Shown one piece after another: positions 62,845 through 64,000 of a stretch of 64,000 nucleotides of DNA. Location: contig CASFCG010000012.1 of NCBI GenBank assembly GCA_949293295.1, positions 1 to 64,000 of the forward strand, in the 5' to 3' direction. Source of the DNA: an uncultured Cetobacterium sp. (lineage in GTDB: Bacteria > Fusobacteriota > Fusobacteriia > Fusobacteriales > Fusobacteriaceae). The notes below the pieces were generated by a model. The model worked only from the letters and a program-made list of their open reading frames with translations. It was not told the DNA's origin and ran no database searches. Position numbers and translations under genes: made by a program. How positions within the stretch are numbered: position 1 is the stretch's first letter; each line of letters begins with the position of its first letter.

Positions 62845-63579
62845 TTAAGCATTAACAGTTACTAAAATTCTAACGTTCGTAATAGATTTTCCTCCAGAGA
62901 AAGCAGTATTTATAGAATTTACCTCAGAGTCTGATAAAGAAGTTCCAATTGCCCAAGGACCAGGTTCAACTCCTATCTCTAAAACTCCACTTGTATTTGA
63001 GAAAAATTTAATTCCATTTCCTACTCTGTAAGCAACTTCAATTTTCGCACCAGTAAGCACTCCATATGCTTTATTAATCTGGATAGTAGGATGTTGAGAA
63101 TTTACAACTTTAAGAATATCTTCAAGTGTTGAATCAGCTAATAGAGCAGTTGCTTCATATGTTATCCCTTCATTTACTCCCCAATAATTTTGGTTGTATG
63201 CTGTTCTTGAGGCTTCTAATTGAACTTTAAACTTAACTACATCTGTATCTAGTAATTCATCTGTTCCATTTTTAGCGGCATTAACTCTTTTTACATATAA
63301 CTTTGGATTTGTGTCAGAGAATACAGCTTCTACTGGTTTTTTAGAAAGAATGAAATTTGATAAATCTAATGTTTCACCTGTTCCATCATAAATTCCAGTT
63401 GTAGAAGCAAAAACAACATATTGCACTTGAGGAACAGTTGATGTAATAGTTCCGTTAACAGTAATAGCTCCAGTTTGCCCAGTCATCCAAGTATTAGTTT
63501 CATTATTTGGTGTAGCTAAATCGATAGCAGAAAAAGCTAAAGTTGATACAGCTGCCAAACCTAATAAAATTTTCTTCAT
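62845..63579 (-). CDS. Exported pilin-like protein, paralogue of 10568-11320
   Basis: A 244-residue exported protein with signal peptide (MKKILLGLAAVSTLAFSA, cleavage about residue 18). The mature protein begins with an alternating strand (GAITVNGTITSTVPQVQYVV), has NPKLYVKRVN, and ends with SITNVRILVTVNA, a final beta strand as in fimbrial subunits. Homology to the 10568 product is low overall but collinear, and the first codons and 0.5 kb upstream are nearly identical in DNA. The ribosome site TTTAGGAGGA is shared. Function unknown; a surface subunit exchanged or expressed alternately with its paralogue is a hypothesis. Confidence 0.7.
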   Translation of the reverse strand: MKKILLGLAAVSTLAFSAIDLATPNNETNTWMTGQTGAITVNGTITSTVPQVQYVVFASTTGIYDGTGETLDLSNFILSKKPVEAVFSDTNPKLYVKRVNAAKNGTDELLDTDVVKFKVQLEASRTAYNQNYWGVNEGITYEATALLADSTLEDILKVVNSQHPTIQINKAYGVLTGAKIEVAYRVGNGIKFFSNTSGVLEIGVEPGPWAIGTSLSDSEVNSINTAFSGGKSITNVRILVTVNA

Positions 63580-64000
63580 AATAAAATCCTCCTAAAATTT
63601 TAAAAATATATATTCTATAAAAGTAAAAACTTTTGATAGCCAATTTTTTTAAATATATTTTTTTATCTGTTTCACTTTCAAATCTCATTTTCAATCAGAT
63701 TAAAAAAGTAAAATTTCATCAGTTTCTAACTTTTTTCTTTTTTTAATTTTCATAAAAAACTAAAATTTATTAAAAAACTCTCTCAATGCCTAGCCACTGA
63801 GGTGGCTAAGGCTTTTTAAATTGTGAAAAAGTTTTATTTGGCGAATCTTTATTTTTATCTGTAGACACTTTATAAAATCAATAATAATAAGCACTGAAAT
63901 AAAAAAATGTCCATTTGGGGTATACCCCAAATAGACACAAAAAATAAAAAATAAAGCAAAAATCTAGCGAACTAAACTTTTGCTTTTTAATCTAAAACTA
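63559..64000 (-). repeat. Long inverted repeat, right copy (runs off the window)
   Basis: Reverse-complement counterpart of 10073-10588. It includes the first codons, the promoter-like TTGGCT/TATAGA (18-bp spacer here), a CCTTAGCCACC hairpin (63789-63811) and a palindrome. Divergence is by point changes and 1-bp indels only. Confidence 0.85.
63909..64000. repeat. Palindrome-bounded element, copy D, truncated by the window edge
   Basis: The palindrome at 63909-63936 (half site GTCCATTTGGGGTA) and the start of the interior (AAAGCAAAAATCTAGCGAAC) match copy A in reverse orientation. The other end is expected near position 64072. Confidence 0.75.

Overview
The window looks like a chromosomal segment of a Gram-negative, very AT-rich member of the Fusobacteria, probably Fusobacterium or a close relative. 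The evidence is low GC, A/T-ending codons, strong AGGAGG ribosome sites, outer-membrane and two-partner-secretion proteins, and a fused AroB-GppA enzyme. Genus and species are inference.

Layout. (1) 1-9.9 kb: the end of a type I restriction specificity gene, an AddB/AddA-like recombination nuclease pair, a ThiB/ThiP-like ABC importer without its ATPase, and a DUF308 membrane protein. (2) 10-11.3 kb: a repeat-rich leader and a small exported protein. (3) 11.4-23 kb: metabolic genes. These are a guanine-type riboswitch operon (amidohydrolase plus purine permease) with a second permease, TrmN6-like, IlvA, the AroB-GppA fusion, a methyltransferase and an ABC-F ATPase. (4) 23-24.2 kb: non-coding DNA with two copies of a 164-bp repeat bounded by 28-bp palindromes. 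(5) 24.2-37.7 kb: a surface operon with an autotransporter/OmpA chimera, a second OmpA-like protein, a TpsB transporter and a 3046-residue TpsA exoprotein. (6) 37.9-51.8 kb: a FliB-type lysine N-methylase, then a long run that reads as a divergent chaperone-usher pilus operon. It encodes a two-domain chaperone, major pilin, usher, two minor subunits, a triple-LysM protein, two single-domain chaperones, a 1034-residue tip-adhesin candidate with a poly-C8 tract, and a parvulin lipoprotein. (7) 51.8-59 kb: O-methyltransferase, RsmB, an AIR-synthase-like protein, tRNA-Gln, a FUSC-type membrane protein, and a DUF969-DUF979-pcp cluster. (8) 59.5-64 kb: a small periplasmic protein, an SDR, an orphan TpsB, and a paralogue of the 10.6-kb exported protein behind the same leader in inverted orientation.

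The most notable system is the 39.3-51.8 kb locus. I read it as a chaperone-usher pilus outside the groups in which such pili are usually described. Its gene set is unusual: LysM anchoring, single-domain chaperones, and hairpins that may set subunit ratios. A lysine methylase lies just upstream and could modify the surface proteins. The roughly 0.5-kb leaders at 10.1-10.6 and 63.6-64.0 kb form an inverted repeat around about 53 kb, and the 164-bp elements occur only in the two leaders and the non-coding stretch before the surface operon. Both invite a test for DNA inversion or phase variation.
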